A program made the translations under genes and the position numbers. From positions 1-5,307 of the forward strand of contig JBKGYS010000156.1 in the NCBI GenBank assembly GCA_046545955.1: a stretch of 5,307 nt of DNA, read 5' to 3'. Positions within the stretch are counted from its first letter, which is position 1, and each line of letters begins with the position of its first letter. This stretch comes from SLAN01 sp046545955. GTDB taxonomy: Bacteria; Spirochaetota; Spirochaetia; DSM-27196; SKKC01. The notes under the pieces are model-generated. The model ran no database searches. It was not told the origin of the DNA and worked only from the letters and a program-made list of their open reading frames with translations. Below, one piece after another: positions 1 through 5,207 of the stretch.

Positions 1-23
1 GCGAGAATTACAATTCGTTTCAT
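1..23 (-). CDS. Start of an unidentified leftward gene (5' end only)
   Basis: Only the first seven codons lie in the window (MKRIVIL, then the sequence ends). The start is placed at the ATG whose first base is position 23, because an AGGGAG Shine-Dalgarno sequence at 36-31 lies seven bases before it. A second in-frame ATG at 29 is only one base from that site and is less likely. The basic residues followed by a hydrophobic run (KR-IVIL) would fit the beginning of a signal peptide or a Rossmann-type first strand; seven residues cannot decide. It lies downstream of the strongly folded element at 51-165, so its expression may depend on read-through of that structure or on a promoter that I cannot identify. 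Confidence 0.5.
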
Positions 24-50
24 AGACATGCTCCCTGGTTAAAACAATCG

Positions 51-165
51 AAAAAAAGGGATGCTCCCCGACTCCGGCCCACGAGCACCCCGATTCGAGG
101 CGCTCGCGGCCGGGACGCTTCGCTTTGGTCGAAGCGTCCCGGTCCGAAGTCCGGGGAACGATCCC
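51..165 (-). terminator. Branched terminator or attenuator-like RNA structure with U7 tail
   Basis: Read on the minus strand, this stretch can fold into a three-way junction. The closing stem pairs 161-165 with 58-62 (GGGAT/ATCCC). An outer stem pairs 144-157 with 65-77, with one mismatch and one bulged base. Two arms branch from it: a perfect 13-bp hairpin (130-142 with 110-122, seven-base loop) and a shorter hairpin (102-106 with 82-86). The closing stem is followed at once by seven T (57-51), the mark of a Rho-independent terminator. It sits 45 bases after the lipoprotein stop codon and 28 bases before the start at 23. It could simply end the leftward transcript, or act as an attenuating leader for the next gene. 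I do not recognise it as any known riboswitch class. The pairing was worked out by eye. Confidence 0.7.
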
Positions 166-174
166 ACGGCGTCC

Positions 175-189
175 AACGGTAGACCGTGA
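175..189. repeat. Near-palindromic repeat, copy 1
   Basis: AACGGTAGACCGTGA at this site recurs on the opposite strand at 666-681 as AACGGTAGAACCGTGA, one inserted base apart. The core ACGGTAGACCGT is itself almost a palindrome, so orientation means little. The two copies flank the lipoprotein gene, about 21 bases beyond its stop codon and 82 bases before its start. Chance or shared regulator binding are both possible. Confidence 0.3.
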
Positions 190-209
190 TCGATTAAACC
201 CGCGGGCCT

Positions 210-584
210 CTACTGGCTGACCGCGGTGCCTTCTACTTCCATTGTTCCCCAGGAAAGAAACGGGACAAACGAAGTGAGCACGTAATCAATACCGGTAAAC
301 CCGTATCCGATCTGAAGGTCGCTCACGGCATCTGCATCTAAGGCGTCGAGCTCAGGGTCGATAAGATTGTCAATGTTTTCGTTTGGCTGATCGCTTATCG
401 GAATGAAGGTCGGATGGATAATGTAGATGAACCCTTCTTCCGCCGAAATCTGTCCCTGTTCGTCGCCGTCTATTTCAGCATAGGACAGCTGTCCACTGTC
501 CGACGAAAAGGTTGTCATGCAGCCGGAAAGCACCAGAACCGATGCCACCAGCACTATTGCAAGTACTGTACTTGTCTTCTTCAT
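210..584 (-). CDS. Small putative lipoprotein, 124 aa
   Basis: The protein has a classical lipoprotein signal. After MKKTS comes a hydrophobic stretch (about residues 6-19) and the lipobox L19-S20-G21-C22, so signal peptidase II should cut before Cys22 and leave a lipid-anchored mature protein of about 103 residues in the envelope. The mature part begins with a Ser/Thr-rich linker, has an acidic middle (about 63-88), and ends in an aromatic hydrophobic stretch (about 94-112) followed by an EVEG motif. That tail faintly recalls small Bor-type lipoproteins, but this is a remembered resemblance and not an identification. The start is supported by an AAGGGGGA Shine-Dalgarno sequence five bases before the ATG. 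Base composition differs from its neighbours: bases 241-300 are 27/60 GC, against 38/60 for 1441-1500 in the glycosyltransferase gene. It follows the outer-membrane protein gene after 124 bases, and the folded terminator-like element lies just downstream. Confidence 0.8.
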   Translation of the reverse strand: MKKTSTVLAIVLVASVLVLSGCMTTFSSDSGQLSYAEIDGDEQGQISAEEGFIYIIHPTFIPISDQPNENIDNLIDPELDALDADAVSDLQIGYGFTGIDYVLTSFVPFLSWGTMEVEGTAVSQ

Positions 585-708
585 AAAGTCCCCCTTGTGC
601 GTAAGGTCTACGCCTACGGCGCATTATCTCGATCCGAACCGTTTTGCTTCGGATCGTTTCCCTGTTCACGGTTCTACCGTTTACCGTTTCCAAGTTATAT
701 AAGACCGC
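585..708 (-). promoter_or_regulatory. Leader region of the lipoprotein gene, with hairpins
   Basis: This gap lies between the outer-membrane protein stop codon and the lipoprotein start. It holds a perfect 9-bp inverted repeat (630-638 CGATCCGAA with 648-656 TTCGGATCG, nine-base loop) without a T tract, so it is not a standard intrinsic terminator. A small 5-bp hairpin (599-603 with 609-613) sits close to the ribosome-binding site. An AT-rich palindrome TTATATAA (695-702) and a GATAAT hexamer on the minus strand (about 623-628) could serve as -10 elements, but I find no convincing -35 partner for either. The near-palindrome at 666-681 is listed separately as a repeat. Confidence 0.35.
666..681. 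repeat. Near-palindromic repeat, copy 2
   Basis: This is the partner of the copy at 175-189, matching in inverted orientation with one extra base. Just beyond it, at 681-686, lies another partial TACCG unit, so the region has a short-period repeated look (CTACCGTTTACCG). It lies upstream of the lipoprotein gene, where a regulator could bind, but only two copies are visible. Confidence 0.3.
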
Positions 709-1245
709 TCAATCGATCGGAAAAACTCCCGTCTTGTACCCGATATGCAGAAGCGGCTCGCCCCGATGGGTCACGCCGCCACCAAGGCTTATTCCGCCGA
801 CTATCGAAACCGGAAGCATACCGACGAGTTTCGTATCCACACTCACGCGTGGGTCCTCAGGGAATCCGAGCACCACATCCGACAGAATAAAAACGCCCAC
901 CCCACGCGCGTTCGCGGCGTTAAATCGCTCGAACAGCGGCACCTCGAGCCCGACTGCGGTATACACAGGCTGCTGCGGCTCCCACCCTATGCCTGCGCGA
1001 ACGCGAGGCAGCCGGACACCGGGAAAGCCGTACGTAAAGGTCATCCCCGCCCCCCGCGGAGACAGCCGCTCGGAAAACGCGCCCTCGTTGGAATCTATGT
1101 AACCCTGGAAGTGATACGACACTCCGAGAAATCTCGAGTCATACAGGTCCTCCGACGCACTCGCCGGTTGCGACACCGCGATCGAGAGAACAATACCTGC
1201 AATGCATGCAAACGCAGAATTACGGATCAGACGATTTCGATACAT
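709..1245 (-). CDS. Putative outer-membrane beta-barrel protein, 178 aa
   Basis: The N-terminus is a clear signal peptide: basic residues (RNRLIRN), a hydrophobic core at about 11-25, and a signal peptidase I site after Ala-Ser-Ala (28-30). The mature protein of about 148 residues consists of short stretches with alternating polar and hydrophobic or aromatic residues, for example LGVSYHFQGYI, GMTFTYGF, VRAGIGW, YTAVGLEV and LLHIGYKTGVF, separated by Gly/Pro/Asp turns. This is typical of a small outer-membrane beta-barrel, perhaps of six to eight strands. I recognise no named family, and the barrel assignment is inferred from the pattern only. There is no C-terminal Phe; it ends in VFPID. The ATG has only a weak purine-rich site (GCAGAGA) upstream. 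It starts 48 bases after the glycosyltransferase stop codon, in the same direction. Confidence 0.75.
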   Translation of the reverse strand: MYRNRLIRNSAFACIAGIVLSIAVSQPASASEDLYDSRFLGVSYHFQGYIDSNEGAFSERLSPRGAGMTFTYGFPGVRLPRVRAGIGWEPQQPVYTAVGLEVPLFERFNAANARGVGVFILSDVVLGFPEDPRVSVDTKLVGMLPVSIVGGISLGGGVTHRGEPLLHIGYKTGVFPID

Positions 1246-1260
1246 TCTATTCTCTGCAAG

Positions 1261-1289
1261 ACCATAACACTAAAGCTTCATACCCACAA
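1261..1289 (-). promoter_or_regulatory. Possible promoter of the outer-membrane protein gene
   Basis: On the minus strand a TTGTGG hexamer (1289-1284) and a TATGGT hexamer (1266-1261) are 17 bases apart, which is ideal spacing. The -10 matches the consensus at four positions and the -35 at three. The -10 ends 15 bases before the ATG at 1245, so a transcript would have a very short leader just covering the GCAGAGA site. The pair lies in the 48-base gap behind the glycosyltransferase gene, so the outer-membrane protein gene could also be co-transcribed with it. Confidence 0.3.
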
Positions 1290-1293
1290 TTGG

Positions 1294-2328
1294 CTACGGA
1301 ATATAACACACGTTTTCGACGGTATCCGCCGCGAGGCGGTGAATCGCGGCCTCGCGTTCTCTCCCGCGCCTCAAAGCGCCTGCAGCAAAGATCCGGCACT
1401 TGCGCGCGTATTCGCCCACCGCCGCGGCAAGCCGCGGCGCGGAGAGACCCGCAGGAAGCATTGCTCCCCAGCGGGTGCGTGGGAACCATCGACCTGAAAC
1501 ATTCCCTCCGTGAAACGCGCTAACCGCGTCAATCGCCTCGATGACCTTCGCGATATCGGCGTCGCGCCCGGCGACAGACCTCAATCCCCCTGGCTGCCGC
1601 GAGCGGGAATTGCCGGAATCGTCGCGCGCCTCTATCGCGTCGGCGAGCATATCCCCGAGCGCGCGAATGCGAAAGCCCTCGATCTGCGAATACGCGTGCG
1701 AAAGCTGCGGCCCATCGTGGTCGTGCTTTTCGACAAGCGGTTGCTCGACGTACGCGATGGACTCGAAGGCAAGCAGTCGGAGGGCAAGCTCGTAATCCTC
1801 GGCCACCTCGAGGTCACCGCGATACCCGCCGCTTTCTGTGAACAGAGTTCGTTCAAGAACCAAGGTCGATGGTCCCACAATACACTTCGCCAGCGCGTCC
1901 TCGAAGATATCGCCGCACCGCCGGTGGCGCTGACGGCGTTGGGAAATCTCCCTTCCGCCGCGAATCCATCGCTCGCGGCAGTGCACCATGCGAGCGCCGC
2001 TTTCGCGCAGCGTGTGAAGCTGCGCCGTTATCTTGTCCGGGTGCCACACGTCGTCCGAATCGAGAAACGCGACGTAATCGCCCTGCGAGCGCTCCACACC
2101 GATATTGCGCGCGTGCCCCGGCATACCGCAGTGCGCAATACGATGCACCGACACCTCGCCGCTGCAGCCGGAAAGCGTTTCGCGAAGATTGTCGTCAGAC
2201 CCGTCATCCACGACAATCACCTCGCTTTCGATCCCCGCGAGGGCGCCGACGGCCGAATCTACGGCCCGGCGGCACAGCACGGCCCGGTTATGCACAGGAA
2301 TAATCGCTGAAACAAGCGCTCGCGCCAT
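1294..2328 (-). CDS. Family 2 glycosyltransferase (GT-A fold), 344 aa
   Basis: It should transfer a sugar from a nucleotide-sugar donor to an acceptor, probably during synthesis of surface polysaccharide or glycolipid; donor and acceptor are unknown. The N-terminal GT2 motifs are intact: SAIIPVHNR at 7-15, the nucleotide-binding VIVVDDGSDD at 37-46, HARNIGVERSQGDYVAFLDSDDVW at 72-95 with the metal-binding DSDD at 90-93, and EDYELALRL at 177-185. The C-terminal part (KHDHDGPQLS at 201-210, FRIRAL at 219-224, KCRIFAAGALRRGREREA at 310-327) resembles a soluble GT2 subgroup that I recall. About 85 residues separate FRIRAL from KCRIF, which seems longer than usual for that subgroup. No membrane segment is visible, so it is probably cytoplasmic or membrane-associated. 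The frame stays open upstream to 2784, but that part is antisense to the peptidase gene. The ATG at 2328 begins right at the conserved GT2 N-terminus. GGGA directly abuts it, too close to act as a Shine-Dalgarno sequence. Confidence 0.9.
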   Translation of the reverse strand: MARALVSAIIPVHNRAVLCRRAVDSAVGALAGIESEVIVVDDGSDDNLRETLSGCSGEVSVHRIAHCGMPGHARNIGVERSQGDYVAFLDSDDVWHPDKITAQLHTLRESGARMVHCRERWIRGGREISQRRQRHRRCGDIFEDALAKCIVGPSTLVLERTLFTESGGYRGDLEVAEDYELALRLLAFESIAYVEQPLVEKHDHDGPQLSHAYSQIEGFRIRALGDMLADAIEARDDSGNSRSRQPGGLRSVAGRDADIAKVIEAIDAVSAFHGGNVSGRWFPRTRWGAMLPAGLSAPRLAAAVGEYARKCRIFAAGALRRGREREAAIHRLAADTVENVCYIP

Positions 2329-2335
2329 TCCCACG

Positions 2336-2364
2336 ATTCTAACTGCCGCGGCGAATCCGGCCAA
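2336..2364 (-). promoter_or_regulatory. Predicted promoter of the glycosyltransferase gene (leaderless geometry)
   Basis: On the minus strand TTGGCC (2364-2359) and TAGAAT (2341-2336) are separated by 17 bases. The -10 matches TATAAT at five of six positions and the -35 matches TTGACA at four. Only seven bases separate the -10 from the ATG at 2328, so transcription would begin at or next to the start codon. This agrees with the lack of a properly spaced ribosome-binding site. Confidence 0.5.
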
Positions 2365-2377
2365 CGGATAAAAGTGA

Positions 2378-2407
2378 TTGATTTCCTGCCGCAAACGGTC
2401 ATACATT
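2378..2407 (+). promoter_or_regulatory. Predicted promoter of the M48 peptidase gene (leaderless geometry)
   Basis: TTGATT (2378-2383) and TACATT (2402-2407) are 18 bases apart, each matching the sigma-70 consensus at four of six positions. The -10 ends six bases before the ATG at 2414, so the transcript would start at about the A of the ATG. No Shine-Dalgarno sequence is present in the bases before the ATG. Its -35 lies 13 bases from the -35 of the oppositely directed glycosyltransferase promoter. Confidence 0.45.
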
Positions 2408-2413
2408 GTAGTC

Positions 2414-3436
2414 ATGGAAGATCTACAAGAACGCGAAGGTAGAAAATACTTCACTGAAATCAGCCCAAAGGCGTGGGAGCATCCGGCCGACAGGGCGGCT
2501 CTCAACGCGCTTAAACAGGTTACGGGGCTGGATGAACTTCTCAAGTTCCTCGTCGGCGGTACCGGGGAGAAATCAATCAGACTCATGTTCATGGCGAGTT
2601 CGGTTCGCGCAACGCCGAAACAGTTTTCGCGCGTGCACAAAATGACCGAAGAGGCGACATCCATCCTCGACGCGCCCGACATGCCGGACGTGTTCGTGAC
2701 GCAGAGCCCAATGCTCAACGCCGGCGCCGTGGGCGTGAAGAAGCCGTTCATAACGCTCAACAGTTCCATGCTGTCGCAGTTCACGGACGAGGAGCTGCTG
2801 GCGGTAATCGGTCACGAGCTCAGCCACATCATCAGTGGCCACGTGCTTTACAAGACCCTGTTGTGGTTTCTGGTGAACGCGGGAGTCTTTTTGCTCAAAC
2901 TGCCGATCGGCCAGTTCGCCGCCATGGGCATTATCGCGGCGCTGCGCGAGTGGGACCGCAAGAGTGAGCTCTCCGCCGATCGGGCAGGGTTGCTCACCGT
3001 ACAGGATCCGGAAGTCAGTCAAAGTCTGCTCATGAAGCTCGCCGGAGGAACGCACTTAGAGGAAATGAACCTGGACGAGTTCGTTCAGCAGGCCGAGGAC
3101 TACGACAAGGGCGAGGACATGTCCGACGGTGTATTCAAGTTCATGAACCTTGTCTGGCAGAGTCACCCGTTCCCGGTCATGCGCCTGGCGGCGATTAAAC
3201 ACTGGGTAGACGACGGCAGTTACCAGAAGTTCATGGACGGCGACTACCAGCGTCGCGACAGCCAGGAAAAGGAAGATATCCGCCGCGACTTCGAAGACGC
3301 GGCCCGTGAATATCAGGACGAGTTCAAGCGGTCACAAGATCCGCTCGCTCAGACCATTAACCGGGCACAGGAAACGGCCGAGGACGTGAGAAAACGAGCC
3401 GAGGATTTCTTCGGCAACATATTCGGCCAGAGGTAA
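2414..3436 (+). CDS. M48-family zinc metallopeptidase, 340 aa
   Basis: This is a membrane-associated zinc protease of the M48 (HtpX/Ste24-like, COG0501) group, expected to cut damaged or specific membrane or envelope proteins. The catalytic motif HELSH is at 134-138 (His134 and His138 as zinc ligands, Glu135 as catalyst), the third ligand is Glu185 in SELSADRAG, and the usual SHPFPVMRLAAI motif is at 250-261. A hydrophobic stretch at about 145-177 could form a membrane hairpin. The front region is of a type I recall from soluble-looking M48 proteins (SPKAWEHPADRAALNAL at 18-34, NAGAVG at 102-107, PFITLNS at 111-117). There is no signal peptide. The last 60 residues are highly charged and probably helical or coiled-coil. 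The ATG at 2414 is preferred; the frame opens at a TTG at 2378, but that coincides with the predicted -35. Natural substrates cannot be inferred, and no partner gene is adjacent. Confidence 0.92.
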   Translation: MEDLQEREGRKYFTEISPKAWEHPADRAALNALKQVTGLDELLKFLVGGTGEKSIRLMFMASSVRATPKQFSRVHKMTEEATSILDAPDMPDVFVTQSPMLNAGAVGVKKPFITLNSSMLSQFTDEELLAVIGHELSHIISGHVLYKTLLWFLVNAGVFLLKLPIGQFAAMGIIAALREWDRKSELSADRAGLLTVQDPEVSQSLLMKLAGGTHLEEMNLDEFVQQAEDYDKGEDMSDGVFKFMNLVWQSHPFPVMRLAAIKHWVDDGSYQKFMDGDYQRRDSQEKEDIRRDFEDAAREYQDEFKRSQDPLAQTINRAQETAEDVRKRAEDFFGNIFGQR

Positions 3437-3582
3437 TCACAGGCAGGCGCCGGCGGCGCTCGCCGTCTTCAGTTCCTTCTCAATCGGTTCGGGTGTATCC
3501 GAAAGGGGCGGAGGCATAGCAAGCGACTCCATTGGCCTGAAGCCGGTTGCTTCCTCCGCCCCCGTTTCGTAGATTATCCGGC
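3437..3582 (+). promoter_or_regulatory. Intergenic gap with hairpin and predicted promoter of the monooxygenase gene
   Basis: A small GC-only hairpin (3447-3451 with 3455-3459) lies ten bases after the peptidase stop codon, without a T tract. Further on, a strong 10-bp stem pairs 3505-3514 (GGGGCGGAGG) with 3553-3562 (CCTCCGCCCC). Inside it AGCAA (3518-3522) pairs with TTGCT (3547-3551). It is followed by GTTTCGT, a poor U tract, so it is at best a weak terminator for the peptidase gene. TTGCTT (3547-3552) and TAGATT (3570-3575) are 17 bases apart. The -10 ends seven bases before the ATG at 3583, and the -35 lies in the 3' arm of the hairpin. The opposite-strand frame across this gap shows no coding character. 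Confidence 0.4.
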
Positions 3583-4644
3583 ATGGAATTGCAGTTTGAT
3601 CCCGAAAAGGGGCTCGAGTTCGGAATATACACGCTCGGCGATCATCTGCCGGATCCGCATACCGGCGAGCGCATAAGCGCACAGCAGCGGCTGCACGAGA
3701 TAGTCGAGCTTGCGAAACTCGCCGAGCAGGCCGGGGTGGATTTTTTCAGCGTCGGCGAGAGCCACCAGGAGTACTTCACCACCCAGGCCTACCCGGTAGT
3801 ACTCGGCGCGATAGCACAGGCCACGAAGAGCATCCGCTTTGCGAGCTCTTCGGCCATTATAAGCGCCGACGACCCGGTGCGGGTCTTCGAAAACTTTGCA
3901 ACGCTCGACCTTCTCTCCGACGGCCGCGCCGAGCTCGTCGCCGGTCGCGCGTCGCGAGTGGGACTGTTCGAGCTCTTCGGCTACGACCTCGCCGACTACG
4001 AGGAGCTTTTCGAGGAAAAGTTTGAACTCCTGCTCGAGATTAACCGCAAGGAGGTAGTCTCGTGGGAGGGCAAGTTCCGGCCGGCGCTGCGCGAAGCGCG
4101 CATTATCCCCCGCCCCAAAGGCGGAACCCTGCCGATCTGGCGCGCGGTAGGAGGTACGCCGGCGAGCGCCATCAAGGCGGCGCGCCTCGGCGTGCCCATT
4201 TTTCTCGCGCATCTCGGCGGGCCGGTGTCGGTCTTTAAACGGGTCGTCGACGCGTACCGCGATACCGCGCAGGAGTCGGGATTCGACCCCGCGGCGCTGC
4301 CGGTCGCGACGGCCGGCTTTTTCTACGCAGCCGACAGCTCGCAGGACGCGCTTCGCGAACTCTACCCTCATATTAACGAAGGCATGAAGAAAACAAACGG
4401 CCAGGGGTTTCCCAAGCAGCACTTCGCGCAGGGAACCGACCCCCACAACGTCATGAACATCGGAAGCCCGCAGCAGATCATCGAGAAAATCCTCTATCAG
4501 CACGAAATGTTCGGGCATCAGCGGTACATCGGGCAAATGGACTTCGGCGGCATGCCCTTCGACAGGCTGCGACGAAACATCGACCTCATCGGATCGGAAA
4601 TTCTTCCCGCCGTCCGCAAGCACACCCGAAGGAAGGCCGCATGA
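3583..4644 (+). CDS. LLM-class flavin-dependent monooxygenase, 353 aa
   Basis: A luciferase-like TIM-barrel enzyme that should use reduced FMN and oxygen to oxidise an unknown small organic substrate in the cytoplasm. It matches the group usually labelled Atu2307/SP_0267-type LLM monooxygenases. Characteristic stretches are LEFGIYTLGDHLPDP at 11-25, SVGESHQEYF at 56-65, ADDPVRVFENFATLDLLSDG at 95-114 followed by RAELVAGR, LPIWRAVGGTP at 183-193, and GHQRYIGQMDFGGMPF at 311-326. The common luciferase-family GEHH motif reads GESH here (58-61), which I believe is normal for this subgroup. The length is complete. The ATG at 3583 starts the conserved N-terminus; the frame extends 12 codons upstream to 3547, but those codons are proline-rich, fall in the hairpin and predicted promoter, and do not look like protein. 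No Shine-Dalgarno sequence precedes 3583. Its stop codon overlaps the start of the FMN reductase gene (ATGA), which supplies the likely partner. Confidence 0.93.
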   Translation: MELQFDPEKGLEFGIYTLGDHLPDPHTGERISAQQRLHEIVELAKLAEQAGVDFFSVGESHQEYFTTQAYPVVLGAIAQATKSIRFASSSAIISADDPVRVFENFATLDLLSDGRAELVAGRASRVGLFELFGYDLADYEELFEEKFELLLEINRKEVVSWEGKFRPALREARIIPRPKGGTLPIWRAVGGTPASAIKAARLGVPIFLAHLGGPVSVFKRVVDAYRDTAQESGFDPAALPVATAGFFYAADSSQDALRELYPHINEGMKKTNGQGFPKQHFAQGTDPHNVMNIGSPQQIIEKILYQHEMFGHQRYIGQMDFGGMPFDRLRRNIDLIGSEILPAVRKHTRRKAA

Positions 4645-5207
4645 ATATCGTCGCACTCGCAGGCTCGGTCGCCGGAAGCAGAACGCGTACCGCCGTCGGC
4701 CACACCGTCGCGTATCTCAGCGAGCACGCCGCCGGCCACACGGTCACGACGCTCGACCTCGCCGACTACACCCTCGCCTTCAGCGACGGCCGCAACTACC
4801 TCGATTACACCGGAGATACCGCCGTGGTGGTTCGAAGAATAATGGAGGCTGATGTTCTGATCGTCGGCTCGCCGGTGTTTCAGGCTTCGATACCCGGAGC
4901 GCTCAAGAACGTGTTCGACCTCCTGCCCTCGGGAGCCTTCCGCGACAAAGTCGTCGCCATGATCGTAACCGCCGGCTCGCCGCGGCACTACCTGATCCCC
5001 GAGATCCAGCTCAAGCCCATTCTCACCTATTTGAAAGCGCACGTCGTGGAAGACTACGTGTTCATTGAAGACCGCGAAATCCACCGCGGCGACATCGTCG
5101 AAGACGACGCGCGACTTCGCATAGAGCGCCTTGTCGACGACACGCTCACCCTCGCCTCGGTATACGCCGAGGTTCGCGCTCGCAAGGACAAAGAATACGG
5201 GTTTTAG
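4641..5207 (+). CDS. NADPH-dependent FMN reductase (flavodoxin-like), 188 aa
   Basis: This protein should reduce FMN with NAD(P)H and hand reduced flavin to the LLM monooxygenase encoded just upstream; the two form a known gene pair in many bacteria. The flavodoxin-like fold is visible. VALAGSVAGSRTRTA at 4-18 is the phosphate-binding loop after the first strand. DVLIVGSPVFQASIPGALKN at 71-90 (running on into VFDLLP) is the conserved flavin and dimer region of this family. KVVAMIVTAGSPRHY at 103-117 forms the next strand and loop. The length is normal for the family, and there is no signal peptide or membrane segment. The ATG overlaps the monooxygenase stop codon by four bases, and GGAAGG (4631-4636) sits four bases before it, so translation is probably coupled. 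It ends in KEYGF with a TAG stop codon. Confidence 0.92.
   Translation: MNIVALAGSVAGSRTRTAVGHTVAYLSEHAAGHTVTTLDLADYTLAFSDGRNYLDYTGDTAVVVRRIMEADVLIVGSPVFQASIPGALKNVFDLLPSGAFRDKVVAMIVTAGSPRHYLIPEIQLKPILTYLKAHVVEDYVFIEDREIHRGDIVEDDARLRIERLVDDTLTLASVYAEVRARKDKEYGF

Noticed and set aside
51..165. A known riboswitch or an integron attC site at the branched fold
   Set aside because: I could not find a recognisable conserved core of common riboswitch classes or attC core sites; only the fold and U tract are supported.
1330..1356. An 8-bp inverted repeat (CGCGAGGC with GCCTCGCG) near the glycosyltransferase 3' end
   Set aside because: It lies within the coding sequence, has no T tract after it, and is explained by GC-rich Arg/Ala codons.
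745..1497. A 250-codon plus-strand frame across the outer-membrane protein and glycosyltransferase ends
   Set aside because: It is Arg/His-rich without any motif, and lies opposite a signal-peptide protein with coherent beta-strand patterning.
1510..2310. A long plus-strand frame opposite the glycosyltransferase
   Set aside because: The opposite strand shows clear GT2 motifs in order; this frame is Arg/Ala-rich and without recognisable features, so it is a shadow of that gene.
2329..2784. N-terminal extension of the glycosyltransferase frame to an ATG at 2784
   Set aside because: It runs antisense through the peptidase gene, including toward its conserved N-terminal region, and the GT2 fold starts right at the ATG at 2328.
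3437..3682. An 81-codon minus-strand frame in the gap before the monooxygenase
   Set aside because: It overlaps the conserved start of the monooxygenase and the hairpin, with no Shine-Dalgarno sequence or recognisable protein.
3574..4656. A 360-codon open frame on the minus strand opposite the monooxygenase
   Set aside because: It mirrors a highly conserved LLM gene, has no recognisable domain, and is the kind of long antisense frame that high third-position GC produces.
4518..5084. A 188-codon minus-strand frame opposite the FMN reductase
   Set aside because: It spans the junction of two well-supported plus-strand genes, and its translation shows only low-complexity charged and hydrophobic residues.
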